Origin: an uncultured Bacilli bacterium | Lineage (GTDB): Bacteria; Bacillota_I; Bacilli_A; RF39; UBA660 | Direction: 5' to 3' | DNA: 30,438 bases | Assembly (NCBI GenBank): GCA_947624075.1 | Contig: CANQIM010000002.1 | Location: 1-30,438, forward strand | In this document: positions 1-8,704 of the stretch, piece by piece | How positions within the stretch are numbered: the stretch's first letter is position 1 | Layout: each line of letters opens with the position of its first letter | Notes under the pieces: generated by a model | What the model saw: the letters and a program-made list of their open reading frames with translations, nothing else | Told to the model about the DNA's origin: nothing | Database searches by the model: none | Translations under genes and position numbers: made by a program

Positions 1-1
1 T

Positions 2-436
2 AAGACAAACTATGATGATGGTGTTAGAATATATAATCCTAAAACACAAGGTAATATTGGTTATTTTATAAATAATAGAACGTCTGATTATATTGATGCT
101 TCCTACTTTGTAGATAAAAAAGTAAAGGTACCAATATATAAAGAAGATCCAGCATACAAAAAAGAAACTGATTCTAAAACATATGAAGTTAAGTTTTCTG
201 CTCCTAACACTTATGATATGTACAGTGCTGGTGGTAATATAGATGGTTCTTATTGGTTTATCAATTCATCTAAAAATAACGAATTAAGTAATGCTATTTC
301 GGAAATTGGGGTTTACCTATATGGAACAACAGGTGTTGGTTCATTTGGAGTAAGAGTAGTTGGCAATTTGAAAAGTGATATTACTATAGTTAGTGGTGAT
401 GGAACATATGAAAGCCCTTATAAAATAAGTAAGTAG
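2..436 (+). CDS. C-terminal part of a surface protein (cut by window edge)
   Basis: The frame is open from base 2 to the stop at 434-436, giving 144 residues with no convincing start; the internal ATG at 218 has no clear ribosome site, so this is the 3' end of a longer gene. The C-terminus carries an aromatic SYWF motif, then an FGVR-V segment and the ending SGDGTYESPYKI. The same order (SWWLAT, YLRPVI, SGTGTEEDPFKL) ends the 402-aa protein at 22713-23921, so both appear to share one C-terminal domain. Similar endings are common in secreted proteins of gut Firmicutes, some filed under DUF6273-like names; I cannot confirm the family. It lies 8 bases before the sortase gene on the same strand and is probably co-transcribed with it. 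No LPxTG-type sorting signal is at its C-terminus. Function is unknown; an extracellular role is inferred. Confidence 0.6.
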   Translation, partial: KTNYDDGVRIYNPKTQGNIGYFINNRTSDYIDASYFVDKKVKVPIYKEDPAYKKETDSKTYEVKFSAPNTYDMYSAGGNIDGSYWFINSSKNNELSNAISEIGVYLYGTTGVGSFGVRVVGNLKSDITIVSGDGTYESPYKISK

Positions 437-444
437 GTGTAAAC

Positions 445-1260
445 ATGAGTAAAGCAAAGAAAATGACAAAAATGGTAAAAAAATCTGTAGTGATACTTGT
501 CACTGCAGTTCTTTGCTTGTTAATATTAGGTGGCTTTCTAATTTACTATTTGATAAATGAAAATAAATATTATGAAATAGAAAGTAGAGTAGATAACGTT
601 GCTAAAGAAGTAAAGAAGGATAAAGAAGGATATAAGACAGTAGGATGGATAAAGGTTCAAGGAACTAATATTGATTATAGAGTGCTGTATGCTCCAGGGT
701 TTGACTTTACATTAGATATGGACAGTTTTGCTTGGACAGATGCTGATTTTAAAGAATTAAATAATTTAGTATTTATTCAAGGTCATAATGTTTTAAATCT
801 TTCAACTACACCTTTAGTTGCAAATGAGTATCACGGAAGATTTGAACAACTTATGAGTTATACTTACTTAGATTTTGTTAAGAACAATAAATATATTCAA
901 TATACATTTAATGGAGAAGATTATTTATATAAAATATTTGCTGTATCTTATCCTTATACAGCTGATTTAGATTTTCTTAATAAAAAGAAGTACAGTAAGA
1001 AGAAGTTAGAAAAATATATTAAGGAAGCTAAAGAAAACAGTATATTTGATTTTGATATAAATGTTAATGGTAATGATAAAATTATATCTTTAGTTACTTG
1101 TACTAGAATGTTTGGTAGGAGCTATTCTTTTAAAGTAGATGCAAGATTAGTTAGAAAATATGAAACTATAAATAATTATGATGTTAAGAAAACTAAAGAA
1201 TATAGTAAGGTTGAAGAAAAAATGGAAGGTGGAATTTTAGATGAAACGAAACAAGCTTAA
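445..1260 (+). CDS. srtB: Class B sortase
   Basis: A membrane-anchored cysteine transpeptidase of 271 aa. One N-terminal membrane helix (about residues 14-36) follows a Lys-rich start. The catalytic domain shows His114 in FIQGHN, the nucleophile Cys219 in SLVTCT, and Arg225 as the likely catalytic Arg. The insertion between His and Cys with EQLMSY and FVKNNKYI is typical of sortase B. Sortases cleave a sorting motif on secreted proteins and join them to a wall or pilus amine group. The ATG start at 445 has a GGTG ribosome site. The gene overlaps the following 1101-aa gene by 20 bases, suggesting translational coupling and a shared task. Its substrate is unclear, because no visible neighbour ends in a classical sorting signal. 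The family call is firm; the role in this locus is inferred. Confidence 0.9.
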   Translation: MSKAKKMTKMVKKSVVILVTAVLCLLILGGFLIYYLINENKYYEIESRVDNVAKEVKKDKEGYKTVGWIKVQGTNIDYRVLYAPGFDFTLDMDSFAWTDADFKELNNLVFIQGHNVLNLSTTPLVANEYHGRFEQLMSYTYLDFVKNNKYIQYTFNGEDYLYKIFAVSYPYTADLDFLNKKKYSKKKLEKYIKEAKENSIFDFDINVNGNDKIISLVTCTRMFGRSYSFKVDARLVRKYETINNYDVKKTKEYSKVEEKMEGGILDETKQA

Positions 1261-4200
1261 GAAAAGGATTTTAGGGGTATTTTTAATTTTCTTATTAGGT
1301 TTTATATTTTACTTTACAGTTGATAGTGGAAATTTAGTTGTAGAAGCAGCAAGTAAGAAAAAGACTTGTACTGATAATATGTATGGTGATGATGCAATAT
1401 CTCTTATGTTTTCAAATGATTCAAACAAATCTGAGAATATTTATCAGGTAACTAGTAAGCAAGGTAAATTTCAATTAGTGTCTATTTCTGAAGATATTGG
1501 ATCTGATAGTAATGGGAATTATATTATTAATAAGGATAGTATTGCTTCAGCATCCGATTGGCTTACTTATGATAATGATGTTGTAACACCAAAAAAACCA
1601 GCTTATTTTACTGTAAACAAATCAAAGTTTAATGATGAAGATGCAGCTGGTAAGAATGTGGTACTAACATTTAAGTTAATAGGGGATTCTTCTTGTTCTG
1701 GTGCTAATAAGTTAGATGTTGAAATGTATACTTCTTTTTCAATGACAAATATTGTTGCAAAATATGATCAAAGTACAGGAATCAAATTGCCAGAAAATAA
1801 GTGGTACAACAACTTATGTGGAATACTTCGTGGAACAAAAAGTTTTTCAGATTTTACTACTGCTGATTTAACGGCGAGAAATAGTAAGGGTGAAATTGTA
1901 CAACAGTTGAAAGCAAGTGACTATAGTAAATATGATAATAGTTCTAATGCTTTGGCATATTATACTGCTTCCTTCCCATATTGTTTCCGTGAAAATGTTT
2001 CAAAGAACTTAAAGAAGAAGACGGTAATCAAAAATATTAAACAGACTTTGAATAGATATAAATCAATTTCTCAAATTATTGGTGAGCCAGAGTATAGTGA
2101 AGAATTTAATACTAAATTTAATCAAGCTAAATATAGGGCTGGTGGAATAATTGATAGTGATGGCTCAAATGATGCAGTTGGTTGTAGAACTACAGCACAA
2201 CTAAAAGCAGGACAACAACCAAATAGTTGTTTCACAGCAAAGACGACAATTTTAGATGATAGTGATAGCGATAGTAATGTATTAAATGTTCCAACTTTGA
2301 AGTGTGACTCTAATTCAACGGCAGAGTATCGTGATGAAAATGGTTATAACTTTGAAAATTTAAAATCGTATTATGCTTATTCGTCTAACTCTATTTTTGC
2401 CAATTACACTTATCATAAAACTGGTAAGAGTTGGGATAGTACTAATGATAGAACTACACTAGAAAATGCTGATGATCCAGTTACAAAGGAAGTTTGTAAA
2501 CAAACTTGTGAAGAGGCTGTGGATGTTGAATATGGTCCACCGGTAGCTTCAAAAGCGGGATTATGTTTTGAATATCGTGTAAAAGTTACTAGTCGTATAA
2601 AATGTAAATCTGTTTTAAATCCTGAAGGGTTACCTGATGTTAAGGAAGAAGCTTGTGCTCCAGCTCCAGTATGTCACCATACTTCTAGAAAAGTATTATC
2701 AAGAAGAGAATATGTTACTACTGGTGGAGGACCTAACGAAGATTATGAAGATTGTATAAATAAGTGTGATGGTGGAAAATATACTCAAGATTGTAGTAAA
2801 AAGTGTTTTAATGAGGTTTATGGTTCAACTGGTACTAATGAATTAGCTGCTAGTTATAATATTCAGCCTTCACAAATTGCTAAAACGTATAATTCTGAGT
2901 TTATAATTAAGAAGAAAGGTCAGTCACAAGATCCTTGGAATTTAGATGATGCTTATTATTATGTAGATAATAATGTTATTAGATATCGTGGTGGTTTTGC
3001 TTTATGGTATTATTATCATACAAAAAATCGTACTGAATCTAGTTATGGAATTGCACCAGGTAAGACTACAGGTAGTGGTTATTACTATGATGAAGGAATT
3101 TCAAGGGCAAGTAATGGTGGAAACTATATTTGTACTGCTGAGTGTTATTATGTTCCTTGTGGAAACGGTTATTATAATCAAGCAGATATCGATTATGATA
3201 TAGAAAAGAATGCTGAAGAGTATAAATCAAAGGTTACAAGCTGTGCAATTACAGCAAAGTGTAGTACAAGAACGGCAGAATTTACAATGAGTACAAACTA
3301 TAATGACCAATCAATAGAATTTGGAAAAAGTCATGTAAATTCTAAAGAAGATAGTACTAATTGTGAAATTTCTGATATTCCAACTTTAAAAGCATGTCAA
3401 AGTAGTAGTTCATCTGATAGTACTACTAGTTCAAGAGCTTGTGCTAATAGTGGTGTATTATATGATTATGATGGTTGCTACAAATCACCATGTAATCCTG
3501 ACACAAATAAATATAAAGCTGGCGATAAATTCTATGAGTCTGAAATAACTTATCCTGGAACATGGATTAAGGCTAAGACACAGGAGATATCTTTTGAACA
3601 GCAAAGTGGTGATGGTTGGTATAAACAAAATCAGAAGTTCTGTTTACCTTTAAATACTAAAGATGTAAATCAGAAATGGTGGACTTGGAGAATGAATCAA
3701 AAAGCTAAGAATAATACTTATCAATATGATTCTAGTTCATCTTCAAGTGAAGATAAATGTTCTATTAGTTCGTCTACAGCTAAGAATAGTACTTTTGCTC
3801 AATATAACGGTGGAGATGCTCAAAGTGGTTTAGTATATAATATTGAAGCTAATATAGTTAAATTTGGTAAATTCTTATGGAATTTCAATGTTCAATGTTT
3901 TTATGCAACAAATGATAGCCATTTAGGAAGTGATTCATCTAGTGGTAGTGGAGAAAATAGTGACAGTAATCAATGTAGCACCACAGATGAAAAGGTTAGA
4001 TCAGTTGATCTTTCAGATTTATTCCCTAATGAAGGAAAGAATGCTACTGAAACTAGAATTCCTGGATTTAACTGGTCAAAAGCTGCAACTATTTCACAGA
4101 CAAAAGCAACAACATTAAATAGTACTACAAATTATGCCGTTGACCCTACAGTACTAACTGAAGTAATTGAATCTCGTGGTGATGAAATATTTAATGATGA

Positions 4201-4546
4201 TAGTTCTTATCTAGATTATAAATTTCATTTAACACCTGATATTCTTAAGAATATTAGAACTTACAATGCTGATAAGAAATATACTGATTTCAATGGTAAA
4301 TTCTTAACTAGTGCTGAGGATATTAAAAGATATGGTTTGATAGTTTATCGTAGTAATTTATTCTATCATCCTAGTGATGCTGAGACAGTTAATGCTACTA
4401 TACCACAACCAAATGTATTGGCAATTGGAAATATGGGATGTAATAATGATTATAGTGGACATACTGCTGGATCAGTAGCAGGAACTGGCGAGTGTGAATA
4501 TTTAGGTAAATATAATGGTTGGGGAGGTAATTTGGTGTATGAATAA
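1241..4546 (+). CDS. Large Cys-rich secreted protein, unknown function
   Basis: A 1101-aa protein with a Lys/Arg start and a hydrophobic segment at about residues 10-27 followed by EAAS, which reads as a signal peptide or N-terminal anchor. The rest is soluble, rich in Ser, Thr, Asn, Tyr and Asp, and holds about 33 cysteines by my count, several in close pairs (CKQTC, CINKC, CSKKC). This suggests a disulfide-stabilised or metal-binding extracellular protein. Ser-rich linkers occur at about 725-740, 846-862 and 918-930. There is no C-terminal membrane helix and no canonical sorting signal; an internal NPDTN is not in a sorting context. GGAAGGTGG lies 8 bases before the ATG, inside the sortase gene. 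Coupled to the sortase and followed with an 8-base overlap by a TadE-like gene, it is probably a surface or tip component of the machine. I do not recognise a named family. Confidence 0.75.
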   Translation: MKRNKLKKRILGVFLIFLLGFIFYFTVDSGNLVVEAASKKKTCTDNMYGDDAISLMFSNDSNKSENIYQVTSKQGKFQLVSISEDIGSDSNGNYIINKDSIASASDWLTYDNDVVTPKKPAYFTVNKSKFNDEDAAGKNVVLTFKLIGDSSCSGANKLDVEMYTSFSMTNIVAKYDQSTGIKLPENKWYNNLCGILRGTKSFSDFTTADLTARNSKGEIVQQLKASDYSKYDNSSNALAYYTASFPYCFRENVSKNLKKKTVIKNIKQTLNRYKSISQIIGEPEYSEEFNTKFNQAKYRAGGIIDSDGSNDAVGCRTTAQLKAGQQPNSCFTAKTTILDDSDSDSNVLNVPTLKCDSNSTAEYRDENGYNFENLKSYYAYSSNSIFANYTYHKTGKSWDSTNDRTTLENADDPVTKEVCKQTCEEAVDVEYGPPVASKAGLCFEYRVKVTSRIKCKSVLNPEGLPDVKEEACAPAPVCHHTSRKVLSRREYVTTGGGPNEDYEDCINKCDGGKYTQDCSKKCFNEVYGSTGTNELAASYNIQPSQIAKTYNSEFIIKKKGQSQDPWNLDDAYYYVDNNVIRYRGGFALWYYYHTKNRTESSYGIAPGKTTGSGYYYDEGISRASNGGNYICTAECYYVPCGNGYYNQADIDYDIEKNAEEYKSKVTSCAITAKCSTRTAEFTMSTNYNDQSIEFGKSHVNSKEDSTNCEISDIPTLKACQSSSSSDSTTSSRACANSGVLYDYDGCYKSPCNPDTNKYKAGDKFYESEITYPGTWIKAKTQEISFEQQSGDGWYKQNQKFCLPLNTKDVNQKWWTWRMNQKAKNNTYQYDSSSSSSEDKCSISSSTAKNSTFAQYNGGDAQSGLVYNIEANIVKFGKFLWNFNVQCFYATNDSHLGSDSSSGSGENSDSNQCSTTDEKVRSVDLSDLFPNEGKNATETRIPGFNWSKAATISQTKATTLNSTTNYAVDPTVLTEVIESRGDEIFNDDSSYLDYKFHLTPDILKNIRTYNADKKYTDFNGKFLTSAEDIKRYGLIVYRSNLFYHPSDAETVNATIPQPNVLAIGNMGCNNDYSGHTAGSVAGTGECEYLGKYNGWGGNLVYE

Positions 4547-5033
4547 AGGAATGTTAACAGTAGGAATTATTATTTTAGCTTTAATATCTTTACTATTATT
4601 TAATGTACTTAATAATTTTAATACAGGTGGAGAATTAGATTATTACTTATTAAAAGAGACAGCAACATCAGCAATTAACGACGCTATCGATTTAACTTAT
4701 AAAAGAACAGATGGTTTAGTTAGAATGGACAAAGAGAAGTTCATTGAGAGCTTCCTTCGTCGCTTTGCTGACGGTGTTGATGCAACTAGAACTTATGATA
4801 TTATGTTTTATGATATAAATGAAATTCCACCAAAGGTTAGTATAAAAGTAAATTCTGATACGGTATTAACTTTTGATAATCAAGCTGCACAAATAAGTAC
4901 TCAAGTTAGTTCCATTGTGGAAAGTACTAATAAGAATGATCCAATAATAGAAAGCTCTTTAAAGGATAACAATAATGATATAGGTAAATCAATGGGTACA
5001 AAAAGTACTGATACTGAGAAGTATTCTAATTAA
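4539..5033 (+). CDS. TadE-like pseudopilin candidate
   Basis: A 164-aa protein with one N-terminal membrane helix (about residues 5-24) directly after a short MNKGML start, then a soluble extracellular domain. That is the layout of TadE/TadF minor pilins and similar one-helix pseudopilins. An upstream ATG at 4515 is possible, but GGGGAGG at 4521-4527 lies 11 bases before the ATG at 4539, which I prefer. The gene overlaps the end of the 1101-aa gene by 8 bases and precedes the CpaB-like gene. The C-terminal 40 residues are hydrophilic and probably disordered. There is no clear prepilin-peptidase site of the Gly-x4-Glu kind. The pseudopilin assignment rests on topology and neighbours, not on a recognised motif. 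Confidence 0.55.
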   Translation: MNKGMLTVGIIILALISLLLFNVLNNFNTGGELDYYLLKETATSAINDAIDLTYKRTDGLVRMDKEKFIESFLRRFADGVDATRTYDIMFYDINEIPPKVSIKVNSDTVLTFDNQAAQISTQVSSIVESTNKNDPIIESSLKDNNNDIGKSMGTKSTDTEKYSN

Positions 5034-5058
5034 TCATTTAGAAAGGAAGGAATAGAAA

Positions 5059-5874
5059 ATGGGAAATCTTGGAAACAGTTTGAAAAAGTTTATGCAAAAT
5101 AAAAATACTGTTACTGTAGTTGGTGTAATACTTGCAATTGTTGTTTTATATGTTGCATATAATATGCGTGTAAAATCTGCTATTAACCCAATTAGTGTAC
5201 CTTATGCTTTGGAACAACTTAGTCCAGCTACACAAATAACAGCAGATAAAATTGGTATTAAACAAGTTCCACCATCTATGGTTGATGGTTCGGAAGTAAT
5301 TACTAATAAAGGTGCTGTTGTTGATAAGTATGTTAGGGAAGATACGATAATTCCTAAAGGCAGCTTGTTTTATGGAGTGGCTGTTGTTGAAAAAGAACAA
5401 TTACGTACTAATATTATATTAGAGTATCCTAAGGGTTATGTATTATATAACCTAGCAGTAAATAATACTACTACTTATGGTAATTCTGTTTTTCCAGGCA
5501 ATTATGTTGATATTTATTTAAGAATTACTCATAGAGTATTGGAAGGTGCTACAGCAGTGGAAAGTGATAATCAAATTATGTTTGGTAAATTGATGTCTAA
5601 TATTAAAGTACTTGCTGTAAAAGATTCATCAGGAGCTGCGGTATTTTCTGATTTAGATAAAGCAAAGACTCCATCTATGATAATCTTTGCTGTACCAGAG
5701 GAGTATTATATTTTACTTAAAAAAGCAGAGTATTTACAAACATATAGTTCAGCATTAATTTTAGTTCCTACAAATGAAAGTTTGAAAGATAATCCAGGAG
5801 AACTAGAAATAAGTAGTGAACAGTTAAAGAATAGAATTAATGAACTTACATATTGGGATGAATCAATGTCTTAA
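5059..5874 (+). CDS. cpaB: CpaB/RcpC-like SAF-domain protein
   Basis: A 271-aa protein with a single membrane helix at about residues 17-34 and then a SAF-type domain. The diagnostic stretch runs from about residue 58 (the TQITADKIGIKQVP region) through VDKYVREDTIIPKGSLF to about 113. This matches the CpaB/RcpC pattern in which a first residue choice, a vP segment and an iPKGs turn repeat. A second half of about 110 residues (VFPGNYVDIYLR onward) fits the RcpC C-terminal part. In Tad pili CpaB is an envelope protein that helps assembly, often as a periplasmic partner of the secretin; a Gram-positive cell has no secretin, so here it would sit outside the membrane. It is followed 35 bases later by the CpaF ATPase, as in Tad operons. 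An AGGAAGG ribosome site precedes the ATG. Confidence 0.78.
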   Translation: MGNLGNSLKKFMQNKNTVTVVGVILAIVVLYVAYNMRVKSAINPISVPYALEQLSPATQITADKIGIKQVPPSMVDGSEVITNKGAVVDKYVREDTIIPKGSLFYGVAVVEKEQLRTNIILEYPKGYVLYNLAVNNTTTYGNSVFPGNYVDIYLRITHRVLEGATAVESDNQIMFGKLMSNIKVLAVKDSSGAAVFSDLDKAKTPSMIIFAVPEEYYILLKKAEYLQTYSSALILVPTNESLKDNPGELEISSEQLKNRINELTYWDESMS

Positions 5875-5909
5875 AAAATGAAAAAAATTGAGGTAAAAAG
5901 GGTGATTAG

Positions 5910-7787
5910 ATGAACGAGAATATTTTTGACAAGTTGGATTTTGGTCCTTTAAGATCTTTACTTGATAATGATGATATAACTGATATTTCTTATGATAATG
6001 GTGGACAGATTTGGATTCGTTCATTACAACAGGGTTCAATGAGAGTAGAAGTTGAAGGTGCCACTCCTGAATTTATTGAAAAATTAGCTTTTCAGTGTTC
6101 AAATGTTATGGGTACAACATTTAATAATGCTAAACCATTTTTGGATGCTGAAAGTGCTGAGTTGCGTCTTAATTTCGTTCATCAGTCAATTGCGACAAAT
6201 GGTATAGCTTTAGTTATACGTAAAACACCAGCTAAGATAAGACTTGAAAAAGAAAAACTTCTTAAAGAAGATTATTTTACTGGTGATATTCATGATTTTT
6301 TAATAAAATGTGTTGAGGGACATTGTAATATAATGGTTGCTGGAGAAACTGGTTCTGGTAAAACAGAATTTGTTAAATATCTAGCTAGTCATACTAAGAC
6401 TAATGAAAAAATTATTACTATAGAAGATACGCTTGAGTTACATTTAGATAAGATATTTCCACAAAGAGATATTGTGGCAATGAAGACAAATAATGTGGCA
6501 AGTTATTCAGATGTTCTAGTAACTTGCATGAGACAAAATCCAAAGTGGATTTTGTTATCAGAGGTTCGTAGTGCTGAAGCAGTTTCGGCTGTTCGTAACT
6601 CTATTTCTTCAGGACATAATATTTTATCAACAATTCATGCTGATAAAGCTGCTGCCATTCCATATCGTCTTTATTCATTGATGGAGACTGATTTGGATGT
6701 TAACCAGTTTTTATCAACTATATATCGATATATACAATTAGGTGTTCACATAAAAGCTTATTATAGTAAAGAATATGGTAAGTTTCATCGTGAACTTGAT
6801 GAAGTTTGTGAATTTTATGTTGATGATAATAATGTTCCACAGGCAAGAGTTATTTATCAAAAGCTTTATGGTAAAGCTCCTGCTATGAGAATGCCAAGTG
6901 AACATTTGAAAGAGTATTTGAGTAATCAAAATATTGATGTTTCTGATATAGTGGATAAGCTTCCAATGGAATTTCCATTTAAGGAGCAAGAAGAAAGTAA
7001 TGAATATGAGCAATATGATGATGGTAGTGCTCATAGGGAAGATGTTACTGATAATAAAGCGACAGACGATGATACAAATGATACAAATAGTACAGCTGAA
7101 GAAACAGCTAGTACTGAAGTAAGTACTAATGATGATACATCTAATACTGCTGATAATGCTGTTAGTGAAGAGAATGTATCTGAAGAAAGTACTGTTGATG
7201 TTAATACAGAAGAGGTAGAAGTACCTAATGTAGAAGCTAGTGCTGCTAGTGAAGAAGCAGTGAATGGAGAAAGTGCTAGCACAGAAGTAGTAGAAATACC
7301 TAGTGTGGAAGCTGGAACTGATACTGATACTAATACAGAAGTGGTGGAAGTTCCTAACGCAGATAATATTGTGAGTTCTGATGCTACAAGTGTAGTTGAA
7401 GCAGGAGATAGTAATGTTGCTGTTATACCTAGTGTCTTGCCAGGTCAAGCTCCAAATATGGCTGTTGAAACTGATGTTAATAATCAACAAAATATTCAAA
7501 TTCCTAGTCAAGAGGTTCAGATTCCAGCTAATACAGAAATTCAACTTCCTGTACAGTCTCAAGGTATTCCATCTTTGGATCAAAGTGCTGTAGTACAGCC
7601 TGTGCAGCCCGTAGTTGAACAGCAAGTTGTTCAAAATGTTCCACAACAGGTAGCAGTTGCCGAACAACCACAGCCAGTTGTAGCTAATTCTACACCAGTA
7701 GTTGTTCCACAGATACCAATAGTTTCTGCTGCACCAGTTGCAACAATTGATACTTCGAGTCAAATATCTAACGTTCAAAATGGATAG
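5910..7787 (+). CDS. cpaF: CpaF/TadA (VirB11-family) secretion ATPase with long C-terminal tail
   Basis: A hexameric secretion-ATPase of 625 aa, energising pilin assembly or substrate export at the cytoplasmic face. Visible motifs are Walker A GETGSGKT (145-152), Asp box IEDTLE (171-176), Walker-B-like ILLSEVR (214-220) and His box GHNILSTIHA (235-244), all in CpaF order. The catalytic part ends near residue 355. The remaining 270 residues are unusual: first acidic and Thr/Ser/Asn-rich, with three near repeats of TEVVEVPNVEA at about 433-443, 458-468 and 476-486, then a Gln/Pro/Val-rich stretch to the end. CpaF proteins usually lack such a tail. It could be a flexible docking arm; that is inference. 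Because TadB- and TadC-like genes follow directly, a Tad role is favoured over a pure VirB11 role, but it may serve both halves of the locus. Confidence 0.9.
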   Translation: MNENIFDKLDFGPLRSLLDNDDITDISYDNGGQIWIRSLQQGSMRVEVEGATPEFIEKLAFQCSNVMGTTFNNAKPFLDAESAELRLNFVHQSIATNGIALVIRKTPAKIRLEKEKLLKEDYFTGDIHDFLIKCVEGHCNIMVAGETGSGKTEFVKYLASHTKTNEKIITIEDTLELHLDKIFPQRDIVAMKTNNVASYSDVLVTCMRQNPKWILLSEVRSAEAVSAVRNSISSGHNILSTIHADKAAAIPYRLYSLMETDLDVNQFLSTIYRYIQLGVHIKAYYSKEYGKFHRELDEVCEFYVDDNNVPQARVIYQKLYGKAPAMRMPSEHLKEYLSNQNIDVSDIVDKLPMEFPFKEQEESNEYEQYDDGSAHREDVTDNKATDDDTNDTNSTAEETASTEVSTNDDTSNTADNAVSEENVSEESTVDVNTEEVEVPNVEASAASEEAVNGESASTEVVEIPSVEAGTDTDTNTEVVEVPNADNIVSSDATSVVEAGDSNVAVIPSVLPGQAPNMAVETDVNNQQNIQIPSQEVQIPANTEIQLPVQSQGIPSLDQSAVVQPVQPVVEQQVVQNVPQQVAVAEQPQPVVANSTPVVVPQIPIVSAAPVATIDTSSQISNVQNG

Positions 7788-7801
7788 AAAGGAGTAACAA
7801 T

Positions 7802-8704
7802 ATGTATATCGAAGAGTTATTATTTATAGTTCTTTTGGTAATTGGTATATATCTATATCGTAACTATAAGGGTGAAAATATAGGTAAATATGTAGTAAGC
7901 CAAGCTCAAGTTATGTATGATCGATTTGCTCCTTATTCCTTTAAGGTAGTAAGAGAAAAAACTAAAGAATTAGGACAAGAGTATACGCCTAGACAATATA
8001 TGATTCAAATATTAGTTATTTCTGGTTTCACAGCGATTGTAACTTATTTATATTTTTATAATTTAGTGATTTCTATTGTCTATGTTTTAATATCTATGAG
8101 TTTTGTTCCTTACTTAACTTATTTAAGATGTAAAAGAGTTTATAGTGAATTCTTGTTTGAACAGATTCAAGTTTATACTTCTAACGTTATTATGGAGTTT
8201 GCGACAACTCAATCTTTTGTTAAAGCTCTTGAGGGTGTTAGAAATTCTGGTGTTTTAGAAGATCCTGTTTTAAGTGATGTTGATAAGATGATTAATATGT
8301 CTTATGATAATGGTACAATAGATGAAGCACTTGAATATATGAGTAGATTATATCCATATTACATTGTTAAAAATATGCACCAATTATTTTTACAAATAAC
8401 TAAAGAGGGTGCTAGAGATTCTTCTGAATCTTTAGAAAATATGCAAATGGATATCGATATGCTTGTTGAAAGTGTTTATCGTGATAGAATTGAACGTGCT
8501 TCCTTCCATAAATCATTTTTACAGTTTGGTGTAATGCTGTATTTAATGGTTATGTTAGTTCAATATTTGTTAGGAAGAGAGACATATTTGGTCTTGCTTG
8601 ACCGATGGTATGTTTCTGGATTATTACATGGAGTTTTAATTGTTAACACGTATTTCCTATTAAAAGGTGAAAAATATTATAATGAGAATGTGGGTGCTGA
8701 ATAA
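7802..8704 (+). CDS. tadB: TadB-like inner-membrane platform protein
   Basis: A 300-aa multi-helix protein of the T2SSF/TadB type. Hydrophobic segments are at about 4-18, 62-105 (two helices), 235-255 and 270-290, with a helical cytoplasmic domain at about 115-230 that carries the usual 'F..aL......G' pattern around TTQSFVKALEGVRNSG. In Tad systems TadB and TadC form the membrane platform turned by the TadA ATPase. AAAGGAG lies before the ATG. The stop overlaps the next start by one base (TAATG), so TadB and TadC are translationally coupled, as is common in tad operons. The gene symbol is assigned by position and topology; sequence alone does not separate TadB from TadC. Confidence 0.78.
   Translation: MYIEELLFIVLLVIGIYLYRNYKGENIGKYVVSQAQVMYDRFAPYSFKVVREKTKELGQEYTPRQYMIQILVISGFTAIVTYLYFYNLVISIVYVLISMSFVPYLTYLRCKRVYSEFLFEQIQVYTSNVIMEFATTQSFVKALEGVRNSGVLEDPVLSDVDKMINMSYDNGTIDEALEYMSRLYPYYIVKNMHQLFLQITKEGARDSSESLENMQMDIDMLVESVYRDRIERASFHKSFLQFGVMLYLMVMLVQYLLGRETYLVLLDRWYVSGLLHGVLIVNTYFLLKGEKYYNENVGAE

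Noticed and set aside
3505..3519. NPDTN in the 1101-aa protein as a sortase B motif
   Set aside because: It lies in the middle of the protein with no hydrophobic helix and positive tail after it, so it is not a sorting signal in the usual sense.
4515..4538. Upstream ATG for the TadE-like gene
   Set aside because: The strong GGGGAGG site stands between it and the ATG at 4539, and the latter gives a proper short leader before the helix.
6738..7778. Long minus-strand frame of 346 codons opposite the CpaF gene
   Set aside because: It is a by-product of the repetitive, biased sequence of the CpaF tail; Asn/Ser/Tyr/Ile-rich with no domain or ribosome site, and CpaF is certain on the plus strand.
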